From positions 167,755 through 231,754 of the forward strand of contig NZ_JMLS01000013.1 in the NCBI RefSeq assembly GCF_000686845.1: a stretch of 64,000 nt of DNA. The letters are read 5' to 3'. The notes beneath the pieces were generated by a model. It was not told the origin of the DNA. It saw only the letters and a program-made list of their open reading frames with translations, and made no database searches. Shown in pieces: positions 35,723-44,114 of the stretch (the first letter of the stretch is position 1; the number at the start of each line of letters is the position of its first letter). The stretch comes from Paenibacillus sp. UNC451MF (lineage in GTDB: Bacteria > Bacillota > Bacilli > Paenibacillales > NBRC-103111). The position numbers and the translations under genes were made by a program.

Positions 35723-38278
35723 GTGAATAATTTAATTGAAAAAGCAGAAAGTAGCAAAAAAGTAATAGAACTATTAAAAAAAATTAAAAAAATTGAAGTG
35801 AAAAAAGATCTTTTTGAAACTGTTGAGGACCAGATTGAAGAGGTATCAATAGAGGAAAAGAAAATATTACTGGAATCCGCTCATTTTTTAGCTTCTTCTA
35901 CGAATGTTGAAAATCAGAAAAAAGCACTAAACATTGCAACAACTCTACCTTTGATCAGCCACTCTAATGGCATAAACCTAGCTTCGCTATTAGTTTTAAG
36001 AAAATTAGGGAACTATCCTGCAATATCACTACTTGAACGTCGAAAAGATATAAGCGATTATAAAAGATTGCTTGGAGGATTAACATCAGTTGAAGCTTAT
36101 GTAGTAGAAAGTCTCAACATAAGAAAGTTCTTTGATAGGGAGTATCTATTAACGAATTTTCAGAAAAAAGTTGTTGATTTGGTTAATTTTGGTGACGGAA
36201 TTAGTATCTCAGCCCCCACATCTGCAGGGAAATCATTCATATTTCTGAAAATACTTTTAGATATGATAAATAATCAACTTGGAGCAACTGTAATATATAT
36301 AGTACCTACAAGGGCTCTTATTAAGCAAGTTATGAACGACCTATTAGGATATATTAAAGAGCTGGAACTCAAGAATATTTATGTAGGTTGCTCATCGGAG
36401 ATAGAGCCATTAGTAAATAAACCAGACAGATCAAACATATTAGTATTGACACAAGAGAGATTATATCAATTATGTGCAGACGTAAATTACTCAAAAAAAT
36501 TAAACACAAGATTAGTTATAATTGATGAAGCTCATAATATACAAAGTGAAGGTAGGGGTGTTTTACTAGAAAATGCTATTAAATTCGCTCAAAACCTCTG
36601 GCCACGAGCGAAAGTGCTCTTTTCTAGTCCTTTAGTTAAAAATCCAGAAAAGTTATTAGAAACTTTCAAAATAGGAGAAGGTATTGGAGAAAAAGAGAGT
36701 TTCCCTTTAGTAAGACAAAATTTGATAAAAGTTATTGTGAGTAAAGATAAATTATTGATTAAGACAATTTATGAAGAAGATAACGATGAAATTTTGGTTG
36801 GTGAAGTACAATATAAAAATAGCGGGAGAGAAGCTGGATATAGACTGCTAGCTGACGTGACAACTTCACTTTGGAATAACCAAACTTCAATTGTTTATGC
36901 AAACGAACCGATGCAATCAACAGATGTAATTCGGACTTTAATGAATAGCGGTAAATTTCAACCATTAAACGATGAAAGACTAAATGAGTTTGCAGACTTT
37001 ATAGAAGAATTTATAGCTGAGAATTATGAATTGGCTGCTTTCATTAAGTGCGGACTAGCATTTCACTTTGGTTCTTTGCCAGCAATAATAAGGTCGGGCA
37101 TTGAAGACTTATTTAGGGCAGGGGCGCTAAAAATTGTTTGCTGTACCTCTACATTATTAGAGGGAATGAATATGCCAGCTAAAAATATTTTTGTTTATAA
37201 GCCTGAAAAGGGTAGAGGTGAACCGATAGATAAACTAAACTTTTGGAACTTAGCAGGTAGAGCTGGTAGGATGGGAAATGATTTTTCAGGAAATATTATT
37301 TGTATCGAAATTGACAAATGGAAAACGAACCCAACAAATGGAGAGCGATTACAAGAAATAACACCATCTTCCGAAAAAAGGCTAAAACTCGATAGTGGAA
37401 AGTTTAAAGAGTATTTACTAAATAGAAATACAGCTAGACAGGTTGATGATTACGATGAACAATTAACCTCTTTGATAATTAACGAAAGAGTTCAGGGGAG
37501 AACTCTAGTTGGTTCTATATATGAAGATGAAAATAATGTTCAAATACTGAAAGAAATTGATCAAATTTCAGAAACTATGATTGATGAATTTTTACCCCCA
37601 AAAGAATTGTTACAGAAGATTCCTGGGATTATGCCTGAAAGGATTAATGATCTGTGGCGGTTTTTTGAATCGGTTCAACTGGATATAAGTGAGTATATAC
37701 CGTTGTATCCTGTTTATAATTATGGTACCAGCTATCAAAGGTTTATAAATATTTTAGTATTAATAAATAAATTCTTTGAAGGAGATAGCTGGAATGAAAG
37801 ATTCATTCGTAAAATTAGTTTTACAGGATATAGATGGATGCTGGGCACATCACTTTCACAGATTATCTTTTATAACAAATCTTTTCTTGAAAAAGACCAA
37901 AGAAAAATAACTAGTCACCTAAAATCGCAAGTCGATTTTCTCAACAATACGATCAGATATAAAATAGTAAAATATACGCAGGTTTATAATGATGTTTTAA
38001 AAATGTTTCTAGGCTCTATTGGTAAGAACGATGAAGTTGACAAAGTTGTTAATTTATCATCATATTTAGAGTATGGAGCATGTTCTATTCCAGCTTTGGA
38101 GTTTATGGCAATTGGGCTTCCTAGAGAAGCGGCAATAATCTTATCAAGTAAAATAGGATATCAAGAGATTTACACAAATGATTATTGCATTGATTGGTTG
38201 AAAAAATTTAGAATTGATACCCTTGATATCTCTAGTTATCTGAAAAAACAGATCCAATTAGTCCAGTTGAGTCTATAA
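35723..38278 (+). CDS. Ski2-like SF2 helicase, defence-associated
   Basis: An 851-residue DEAH-type helicase. Walker A is SAPTSAGKSFIFL (from about residue 163), motif Ia IVPTRALIKQV, motif II VIIDEAHNIQSEGRG (about 266), motif V CTSTLLEGMNMPAKNIF, and motif VI FWNLAGRAGRMGN (about 508-520). The GRAGR form and the motif II surroundings place it near Ski2/Hel308/Lhr-type helicases. The N-terminal about 140 residues and C-terminal about 270 residues are accessory and unrecognised. It starts with GTG behind AAAGGAG, 19 bases after the protease. It is the third gene of the MBL-protease-helicase cassette. Confidence 0.82.
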   Translation: MNNLIEKAESSKKVIELLKKIKKIEVKKDLFETVEDQIEEVSIEEKKILLESAHFLASSTNVENQKKALNIATTLPLISHSNGINLASLLVLRKLGNYPAISLLERRKDISDYKRLLGGLTSVEAYVVESLNIRKFFDREYLLTNFQKKVVDLVNFGDGISISAPTSAGKSFIFLKILLDMINNQLGATVIYIVPTRALIKQVMNDLLGYIKELELKNIYVGCSSEIEPLVNKPDRSNILVLTQERLYQLCADVNYSKKLNTRLVIIDEAHNIQSEGRGVLLENAIKFAQNLWPRAKVLFSSPLVKNPEKLLETFKIGEGIGEKESFPLVRQNLIKVIVSKDKLLIKTIYEEDNDEILVGEVQYKNSGREAGYRLLADVTTSLWNNQTSIVYANEPMQSTDVIRTLMNSGKFQPLNDERLNEFADFIEEFIAENYELAAFIKCGLAFHFGSLPAIIRSGIEDLFRAGALKIVCCTSTLLEGMNMPAKNIFVYKPEKGRGEPIDKLNFWNLAGRAGRMGNDFSGNIICIEIDKWKTNPTNGERLQEITPSSEKRLKLDSGKFKEYLLNRNTARQVDDYDEQLTSLIINERVQGRTLVGSIYEDENNVQILKEIDQISETMIDEFLPPKELLQKIPGIMPERINDLWRFFESVQLDISEYIPLYPVYNYGTSYQRFINILVLINKFFEGDSWNERFIRKISFTGYRWMLGTSLSQIIFYNKSFLEKDQRKITSHLKSQVDFLNNTIRYKIVKYTQVYNDVLKMFLGSIGKNDEVDKVVNLSSYLEYGACSIPALEFMAIGLPREAAIILSSKIGYQEIYTNDYCIDWLKKFRIDTLDISSYLKKQIQLVQLSL

Positions 38279-38324
38279 AATGAATGTTTCTGAAAATGTA
38301 TAAATTAAATAGCTGCGGCACAGT

Positions 38325-38352
38325 AAGCATCATCTAATGATGGTGCTTTTTC
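38325..38352 (+). terminator. intrinsic terminator after the helicase gene
   Basis: AAGCATCATC pairs with GATGGTGCTT (one T-G wobble) around TAAT and is followed by TTTTC. It closes the MBL-protease-helicase operon 46 bases after the stop. Confidence 0.75.
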
Positions 38353-38438
38353 TTATGTCAGGAGAAATGCAGGAAATATGTAATATTAAATCGAAAATCT
38401 ATATTATTGCATCATAGAGTCTTTTTGGGGGATACTTC

Positions 38439-38687
38439 ATGAATGTAAATGATTTTGAGAAGTTACTAGAGCAAGTACTAACGCTGTTGATTCAACAGCA
38501 TGTATCCTCCAACCAAGCAGCTGAGGCTTTAATGGATTCGCATCAAGGAAGACAAAAGAGAATTGCACTTATAAATAAATTAAGTGGTTTTAAACTAAAA
38601 GATGTAATCGCTAGTGCTGGACACATTAATTTTTTAACTGAATGGGAAGCAATAGCATACATCTTTGAGGAACAAAGTAGTCCATAA
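38439..38687 (+). CDS. hypothetical protein, 82 residues
   Basis: A small helical protein (MNVNDFEKLLEQVLTLLIQQ start) with a TEWEAIAYIFEEQSSP tail and no signal or membrane segment. TTTTTGGGGGATA precedes the ATG at 38439. It lies between the helicase terminator and the first palindromic element, so it could be the first gene of the cassette-like series. Family not recognised. Confidence 0.5.
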   Translation: MNVNDFEKLLEQVLTLLIQQHVSSNQAAEALMDSHQGRQKRIALINKLSGFKLKDVIASAGHINFLTEWEAIAYIFEEQSSP

Positions 38688-38832
38688 GGGATATCACGGT
38701 CAATCCGATATTGATATAAAGGAAACAGTTGAAAGTCTATTGAAGAATTGCATTGATGTATTTGCTTTTCTAAATAATGAAGTAATAAAACTGCAAACTA
38801 AGACCTGATTATATTTCGATGAAGAACTGACC

Positions 38833-39003
38833 TTCTGATAAGACAGCATTCACGCGTCGAGGGTTAAGCCCCTAGATCCGCGAGGATTTTCGACGAAGGG
38901 TTAATCAGCGGACAACCCCTCACTGGCTAAGTCGGCAAGCCGACCCGCTGCTACGCAGCTTAAGTCAGCGGGGGTGAGCGAATGCAAGAACGTTATTAGA
39001 AAT
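38833..39003 (+). repeat. palindromic cassette-border element, copy A
   Basis: Begins TTCTGATAAGACAGCATTC and ends GAATGCAAGAACGTTATTAG. The ends are mutual imperfect inverted repeats (TTCTGATAA/TTATTAGAA; GCATTC/GAATGC). The inside carries TCCGC/GCGGA, GTCGGC/GCCGAC and CGACCCG...GCTACGCAGCTTAAG. About 170 bases. It ends 22 bases before the next gene and is homologous to copy B. See the finding on attC-like elements. Confidence 0.75.
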
Positions 39004-39025
39004 CCATTAAGAACGGAGTTAAATT

Positions 39026-39610
39026 ATGATCTCATTTACATTTGAAATAAGAAATATTGAGTTCCACTACTTGAAAGAGAAAGTGGAGATCGAAGGTGTT
39101 ATTAGCCATTTAAAGACTCTTGAAGGGATTCATTATCAATTAAGTTGCTATTCGTCAGCAAATAATTATCAAAGAGTCTCCAATCTTGACGAGGTTTTAA
39201 AAGAGAAACTTGGTAGCCGTCAGACACTCTCCCCAAACATTCCCGCTAAATTGGGTATCGATTACGACATAGTAACAACAATTAATAACTCTAGAACAAT
39301 TATTGAAATCGAGAAAGCAAACAAGGAAAAAATATTATACGACTTGTTAAAGGCTCATGTGTATTTAAATGAAAATAAAGATATATTCATACTTATTGTT
39401 CCTAAAGAATGGATACACAGTAAAGGGAAAGAATTTTTATTCCAATTAGCGATAGAAAGATTTGAAATGTGTATAGAGTATGGGATGTGCAATAAGGATG
39501 TAATGAGCAGGACTATTATTATGGGCTATGATCAATTTATCGATAGTAAACAATTAACAAGAACAGAATATAACCATATTGTGGAGAAGTGTAGGGAGTT
39601 CTTATCATAA
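39026..39610 (+). CDS. hypothetical protein with possible PD-(D/E)XK nuclease core, in a cassette
   Basis: A 194-residue soluble protein. The central part, GIDYDIVTTINNSRTI then IEIEKANKEKILYDLLKAHVYL and DIFILIVPKEW, fits the D...E-x-E/K helix order of restriction-endonuclease-like folds: a strand with Asp, a strand with EIEK, then an amphipathic helix. This assignment is by motif shape only. ACGGAG precedes the ATG. The gene sits alone between palindromic elements A and B, with 22 and 47 bases of spacing, as in integron cassettes. Confidence 0.55.
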   Translation: MISFTFEIRNIEFHYLKEKVEIEGVISHLKTLEGIHYQLSCYSSANNYQRVSNLDEVLKEKLGSRQTLSPNIPAKLGIDYDIVTTINNSRTIIEIEKANKEKILYDLLKAHVYLNENKDIFILIVPKEWIHSKGKEFLFQLAIERFEMCIEYGMCNKDVMSRTIIMGYDQFIDSKQLTRTEYNHIVEKCREFLS

Positions 39611-39657
39611 GGCTTTCTGGTGCATTTGGTGTAATACAAAGAACAAAAGGCATGGAC

Positions 39658-39827
39658 TTCTGATAACACGACATTCATGCATCGGGCCATACGACCCTCG
39701 GTCCGCAGAAGTTTATTCGAGGAAGTTGGGCTGCAGACAATCCTGCACCGGTTAAGTCTTACGACCCGTTCGCTACACTCACTTAAGGTGGTAAGGGTTT
39801 CGTGAATGCAAGAACGTTATGTGAAAT
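39658..39827 (+). repeat. palindromic cassette-border element, copy B
   Basis: Begins TTCTGATAACACGACATTC and ends GTGAATGCAAGAACGTTATG. It has the same length and order of blocks as copy A. Internal pairing GTCCGCAG/CTGCAGAC replaces TCCGC/GCGGA of copy A, so pairing is kept while sequence differs. Shared blocks include CGACCCG, GCTAC and CTTAAG. Confidence 0.75.
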
Positions 39828-39853
39828 GGCATATGATAAAAACAGGAGGTCTT

Positions 39854-40381
39854 ATGAAAGAGTATTTTGGGACCGTAACATCAAAAGCAATATATGAAGA
39901 CAGTCAGAGGAAATATAGGTACTATCTCGAACGAACTTGGGAAGGACAAAAAGAAAAAGTAAATAAGACAGCAACAATAGTTATGCTAAACCCAAGTTAT
40001 GCCGATGAATTCAAAACGGATACATCAATAATGAGAGTAACTAATTTACTTGTAGATATGGGATACAATTGTTTGAGGATAGTTAATTTATTTGCATATG
40101 TGGCTACGGTGCATACTGCGCTTAGTAGTACTATTGGTAATACTGGAGATAAAAATAATGAATGGATAACGAAGGCAATAATGAACGTAGACCTTTTAAT
40201 TATTGCTTGGGGCTCAGATGAGAAAAAACATGTACGACGGAAAAGAGAAGTAACCCAAATTATAAATAATCTTTCGAGGACAGAAAAACCAAAAAAGATT
40301 AAGTGGTTTGTTGATGAAGATGGTCGAAAGGGGAGACATCCTAGTCGATTGAAAGAACTAAAACTTGTAGATTATTCATAG
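39854..40381 (+). CDS. DUF1643 family protein, in a cassette
   Basis: A 175-residue DUF1643 protein: TATIVMLNPSYADEFKTDTS, then RVTNLLVDMGYNCLRIVNLFAY and LLIIAWGSDEKKHV are the family's conserved blocks. The function is unknown; members are frequent in phages and integron gene cassettes. The ATG at 39854 has AGGAGG four bases ahead, better than upstream in-frame starts inside element B. It lies alone between elements B and C, 26 bases after B and 11 bases before C. Confidence 0.82.
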   Translation: MKEYFGTVTSKAIYEDSQRKYRYYLERTWEGQKEKVNKTATIVMLNPSYADEFKTDTSIMRVTNLLVDMGYNCLRIVNLFAYVATVHTALSSTIGNTGDKNNEWITKAIMNVDLLIIAWGSDEKKHVRRKREVTQIINNLSRTEKPKKIKWFVDEDGRKGRHPSRLKELKLVDYS

Positions 40382-40392
40382 GTGTATGCCAC

Positions 40393-40442
40393 TTCACATA
40401 ACAGCTTTTCACGCATAAGGCATTCAGCCTCGGTCCGTGGAA
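40393..40442 (+). repeat. palindromic cassette-border element, copy C, 5' half only
   Basis: TTCACATAACAGCTTTTCACGCAT and, after a gap, CCTCGGTCCG match the left half of copies A and B. The right half (GAATGC...GTTAT) is not found in the next 150 bases, so this copy is truncated or diverged. It begins 11 bases after the DUF1643 stop codon. Confidence 0.55.
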
Positions 40443-40603
40443 CCAAATTCAGAGATGCTGGTACCGCGTGTAAATGCATTAGCGTGCGCATACTGACTAA
40501 AGGGCTATTAATACAGAGTTGTTTTGGTGTTACATATTTTTTGCTTTAACCATGTGGACTGTTAACGTAACGACAGCTAATAAGTCGCCTTTTATCAAAC
40601 AAC

Positions 40604-40627
40604 GTTAAATTTAACATTAAATTTAAC
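40604..40627. repeat. tandem palindromic 12-mers
   Basis: GTTAAATTTAAC, itself a perfect palindrome, is followed without gap by ATTAAATTTAAC (11 of 12 identical). Such tandem palindromes are often binding sites for dimeric repressors. Confidence 0.5.
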
Positions 40628-40685
40628 GAAGTCTTATAAAAAGCCGTGAAAAATGATTAAAGATATTTCAGTTAAATATGCTAAA

Positions 40686-40706
40686 AACCCGCGAAAACCG
40701 CGGGTT
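40686..40706 (-). terminator. leftward intrinsic terminator without a clear gene
   Basis: AACCCGCG pairs with CGCGGGTT around a five-base loop. On the leftward strand TTTTTAG follows. It would end a leftward transcript from the 40.7-41.0 kb region, where no gene is recognised. Confidence 0.55.
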
Positions 40707-40860
40707 CGATACCTATTGTTCATGATGTTACAGTATAAGACATAATGGGCGGCACGATGTAATAAAACCGACAATCTGCCGTAAAAATGCCGCAAAAATT
40801 CGTGATAAAGTAAAGTAAAGAAAAAAATATAAATATAACTGACTGCAAGAACATTGATTC

Positions 40861-40917
40861 TATGCGGGAGCAAGTAATTATAACAGATGCCGCGGTAAAG
40901 AGATTGCTTCCCGCATA
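40861..40917. repeat. long-armed inverted repeat
   Basis: TATGCGGGAGCAA (40861-40873) pairs with TTGCTTCCCGCATA (40904-40917) with a single bulged base around a 30-base loop. It lies in gene-free DNA upstream of cysD. Confidence 0.6.
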
Positions 40918-41009
40918 CGGTACATGTGTTAGCAAATTGAGAATTATTGAAATTTAAATAATATACCATCTCTTATCTTAGGATTAGGACGAATAATAGT
41001 AAACGAAGT

Positions 41010-41037
41010 TTGGGGACGCGAAATGTTGCGTCCCCAA
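41010..41037 (+). terminator. rightward intrinsic terminator upstream of cysD
   Basis: A perfect 10-bp stem TTGGGGACGC/GCGTCCCCAA with an eight-base loop is followed by TATTTATTTT. It isolates cysDN from upstream transcription; no rightward gene directly in front of it is apparent. Confidence 0.65.
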
Positions 41038-41330
41038 TATTTATTTTACTAGCAGAATATTTAATGTTCGCATGGATAAATGAACAGGGTTCGACTCCCA
41101 CAACGTAAAGAACCCGCTGTTCAGGCGCAACGAAGTAAGCTCAATTGTGTCACACAGTGATTATTGTTTTAAAGGGAGCGTTATTTTTCGGAAAAATACT
41201 ACAGTATTCGACCCAAAATAATAGAAACAATGAGAATTTTAGATTCTTCCACTTTGCATAAAAGTTAGAATCTGATAGAATATAAACAAATACTATAAAC
41301 TTAGTAGGGATTAATAGGAGGCGCCTTTCC

Positions 41331-42266
41331 ATGCAAAAACTGACGCAGCTGGATCAACATGATTCCATACAAGAAATGACGCACTTGGATCAGCTCGAAG
41401 CTGAAGCGATTTATATTATACGAGAAGTAGCGGCGGAATGTGAAAATCCCGTAATGCTGTATTCGATCGGGAAGGATAGCTCCGTGATGCTGCATTTGGC
41501 GCTGAAAGCTTTTTATCCCGAGAAACCGCCATTTCCTTTCATGCATATTGACACAACGTGGAAGTTTAAAGAAATGATCGAATTCCGCGATCGCAAAGCT
41601 AAAGAATTTGGGATCGAAATGATTGTTCACTCGAATCAGGAAGGTGTTGATCAAGGGATCAACCCATTTGATCATGGTGCCTCGTATACCGATATTATGA
41701 AAACCCAAGCATTAAAACAGGGATTGGACAAATACGGATTTACAGCTGCGTTTGGCGGTGGAAGACGTGACGAGGAAAAGTCGCGTGCGAAGGAGCGAAT
41801 TTTTTCATTCCGGAATAAGAATCATGCGTGGGATCCGAAAAACCAACGGCCGGAAATGTGGAAGCTTTTCAACACAAGAATCAATAAGGGAGAAAGCATC
41901 CGCGTCTTCCCAATATCCAACTGGACGGAAAAAGACATCTGGCAATACATTCGCAGAGAAAACATTGATATTGTGCCTCTCTATTTTGCAAAAGAAAGAC
42001 CCGTCGTCAATCGCGATGGACATATGGTCATGGTGGATGATGATCGCTTGAAACTCGAACCCCATGAAAAAGTTGAAATGAAGAAGATGCGGTTTCGCAC
42101 ATTAGGCTGCTATCCTCTTACTGGCGGAGCCGAGTCTGAGGCGGATACGCTAGATGCCATTATCGAAGAAACACTTGGTGCAGTTTCATCCGAACGGACA
42201 ACTCGGGTTATTGACCAAGAAGAGGCTGGAAGTATGGAAAGACGGAAACGGGAGGGCTATTTCTAA
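41331..42266 (+). CDS. cysD: sulfate adenylyltransferase subunit 2
   Basis: A 311-residue CysD. The PP-loop is [18 protein letters not shown] near residues 43-60. [33 protein letters not shown] and the C-terminal [11 protein letters not shown] blocks are conserved as in proteobacterial CysD. It forms ATP sulfurylase with the GTPase CysN, converting sulfate and ATP to APS. AGGAGGCG lies ahead of the ATG. cysN starts two bases after the stop. In Bacillota the single-chain Sat is more usual, so this two-subunit enzyme may be acquired or serve a special sulfation route. Confidence 0.93.
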   Translation: MQKLTQLDQHDSIQEMTHLDQLEAEAIYIIREVAAECENPVMLYSIGKDSSVMLHLALKAFYPEKPPFPFMHIDTTWKFKEMIEFRDRKAKEFGIEMIVHSNQEGVDQGINPFDHGASYTDIMKTQALKQGLDKYGFTAAFGGGRRDEEKSRAKERIFSFRNKNHAWDPKNQRPEMWKLFNTRINKGESIRVFPISNWTEKDIWQYIRRENIDIVPLYFAKERPVVNRDGHMVMVDDDRLKLEPHEKVEMKKMRFRTLGCYPLTGGAESEADTLDAIIEETLGAVSSERTTRVIDQEEAGSMERRKREGYF

Positions 42267-42267
42267 A

Positions 42268-43977
42268 ATGAAAAGTCTGCTTAAATTTATTACATGCGGA
42301 AGTGTAGATGACGGAAAGTCCACTTTAATTGGACATATGCTTTATGAGGCCAAGCTTTTATTCGCCGACCAGGAAAGAGCGTTAGAGCTGGACAGCAGAC
42401 TTGGCAGCCGCGGCGGCAAAATTGACTATTCCTTGCTTCTTGATGGGTTACTTGCCGAACGCGAACAAGGGATAACGATTGATGTGGCCTATCGGTATTT
42501 TACTACGGATCACCGTTCATTCATTGTAGCGGATACACCGGGACATGAAGAGTATACACGGAATATGGCAGTTGGCGCATCCTTTGCGGACCTTGCCGTC
42601 ATTCTTGTGGACGCAACAAAAGGGATAATTACCCAAACCAAACGGCATGCCCGGATTTGCGCACTCATGGGAATTAAACATCTTGTATTAGCCGTGAACA
42701 AAATAGATTTAGTGGATTTTGATCAAAAGAAGTTTGATAATATCAAAGAAGATTTCCTCCAAATGACAGCCGAATTTCAACTTCAAAGCATACAAGTGAT
42801 CCCTGTTTCTGCTACAGAAGGAGATAATATTACAAAAAAATCACAAAATACACCTTGGTATGAGGGCCTTCCTTTATTATCATATTTAGAAAATGTGGAT
42901 GTTCATAATACGGATGAAGCGAAACATTTTATGATGCCAATTCAGCGTGTATGCCGACCGGACCATACGTTTCGCGGTTTCCAAGGCCAGATTGAGGCTG
43001 GCAGTATCGCGGTAGGCGATGAGTTGACGACTTTACCTAGTCGCGAAAAAGCGAAAGTCAAACGCATCTTAGTGACAGACCAAGACCGAGATTCAGCCCA
43101 TGCCGGACAACCCGTAACCATTCAATTAGATCGTGAGGTCGACGTTTCGCGGGGCTGTGTATTCACGAAAGACAGTCAAATTAAAGAGGCGGATAGTTTT
43201 AGCGCCACGATTCTTTGGATGGATGATTCCGTACTAACACCAGGTAAGAATTATTTGGTAAAAGTAGGGACGAAAGTCCTGCCAGGTACCCTGACGGCCA
43301 TTATGCATAAAATCGATGTTAATACTGGCAACACGGTTTCAGCAGATCGAATTATTAAAAATGAATTGGCAAAATGCGAATTTTCTTTATCGGATAATAT
43401 TGTTTTTGATTCCTTTGAGGAATATAAAAGCATTGGCGGATTTATTCTGATCGATCGCGTAACCAATATGACATCCGCTTGCGGAGTTATTGATCAAGCT
43501 CTTCAAAGTTCCGACAGATTGGTAAAGTTAGATACGGAAGTTACCAGAGAGGTTCGTGCCCAACAAAAAGGACAGAACCCATTAACTCTATGGTTCACCG
43601 GTTCAGATTCAGATAAATCAACCCTTGCGAAGGAAGTCGAAAAACGGTTGGTATCGGCAGGCTACCATACCATGTTACTCGAGAATGGTCAGGGAGAATC
43701 AGCGCGGCGAATGGTGGAAGTTGCAAAATGGATGAACGATGCGGGACTTATTGCATTGGTATCGATTGATTCCCCATACGACAACGACCGAGAAATCGCG
43801 CGAGACATCATTGGCAAAGAATATATAGAAGTTTATGTAAACGGACCGCTTGCAGGCAGCTCGAGCACAAACGATGCACCAGGGAACGCGGAAATAGAAA
43901 TCGATTCAAGCAGGTATTCAATCGAAGAAGCCGCGAATGTTGTAGCGAAACAAATTATGAAATATTTAATCAATTAG
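42268..43977 (+). CDS. cysN: sulfate adenylyltransferase subunit 1 with degenerate APS-kinase domain
   Basis: 569 residues. The EF-Tu-like GTPase part has GSVDDGKST (residues 11-19), ERE-QGITIDVAYRYF, DTPGHEEY and NKIDLVD; it drives APS formation with CysD. The C-terminal about 140 residues match the APS kinase of NodQ-type fusions, but the P-loop reads TGSDSDKST instead of GLSGSGKST. The DGDNVR segment and the lid (RDPKGLY, FTGID) are missing, so PAPS synthesis is unlikely. The ATG at 42268 is used, with GGGAGGG upstream. Both genes form one operon ended by a strong terminator. Confidence 0.9.
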   Translation: MKSLLKFITCGSVDDGKSTLIGHMLYEAKLLFADQERALELDSRLGSRGGKIDYSLLLDGLLAEREQGITIDVAYRYFTTDHRSFIVADTPGHEEYTRNMAVGASFADLAVILVDATKGIITQTKRHARICALMGIKHLVLAVNKIDLVDFDQKKFDNIKEDFLQMTAEFQLQSIQVIPVSATEGDNITKKSQNTPWYEGLPLLSYLENVDVHNTDEAKHFMMPIQRVCRPDHTFRGFQGQIEAGSIAVGDELTTLPSREKAKVKRILVTDQDRDSAHAGQPVTIQLDREVDVSRGCVFTKDSQIKEADSFSATILWMDDSVLTPGKNYLVKVGTKVLPGTLTAIMHKIDVNTGNTVSADRIIKNELAKCEFSLSDNIVFDSFEEYKSIGGFILIDRVTNMTSACGVIDQALQSSDRLVKLDTEVTREVRAQQKGQNPLTLWFTGSDSDKSTLAKEVEKRLVSAGYHTMLLENGQGESARRMVEVAKWMNDAGLIALVSIDSPYDNDREIARDIIGKEYIEVYVNGPLAGSSSTNDAPGNAEIEIDSSRYSIEEAANVVAKQIMKYLIN

Positions 43978-44071
43978 TAGTAAACTTTTAGTCGTGGACT
44001 ACTACTTTATTCCTCATGTGGATTTAACCTGTGTTTGGTAGCGCAATCGAGCAACGAAATAGTCTTTTGAA

Positions 44072-44114
44072 TATGCCTATATCATCGTGAATAGTGATGT
44101 AGGCATATTTTTTT
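44072..44114 (+). terminator. intrinsic terminator of cysDN
   Basis: TATGCCTATATCATC pairs with GTGATGTAGGCATA with a wobble and one mismatch, followed by seven T residues. It lies about 95 bases after the cysN stop. Confidence 0.75.

Larger units (their letters stand above)
40443..41330. other. 890-base region with repeats and hairpins but no convincing gene
   Basis: Between the last cassette-like gene and cysD I find no frame with a ribosome binding site. Two leftward frames around 40634-40969 have hydrophobic, low-complexity translations and look like shadows. The region has four structured features listed separately, and TACTA...TAGTA at 41291-41306 just ahead of cysD, which could be an operator. 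Some decayed gene or non-coding transcript may lie here. Confidence 0.35.

Noticed and set aside
38833..39827. Reading copies A and B as a CRISPR array
   Set aside because: Only two full copies, ~170 bases each, separated by ~650 bases that contain a gene; no spacer-repeat regularity and no cas genes.
40634..40969. Two leftward frames of 71 and 111 codons
   Set aside because: No start signal, low-complexity hydrophobic translation, and the longer frame runs through a terminator hairpin.
41065..41105. GGGTTCGACTCCC resembling a tRNA/tmRNA T-arm near an island border
   Set aside because: Only three base pairs can form in the stem and no acceptor, anticodon or D-arm is found nearby; not a tRNA, and too weak for an attachment-site claim.
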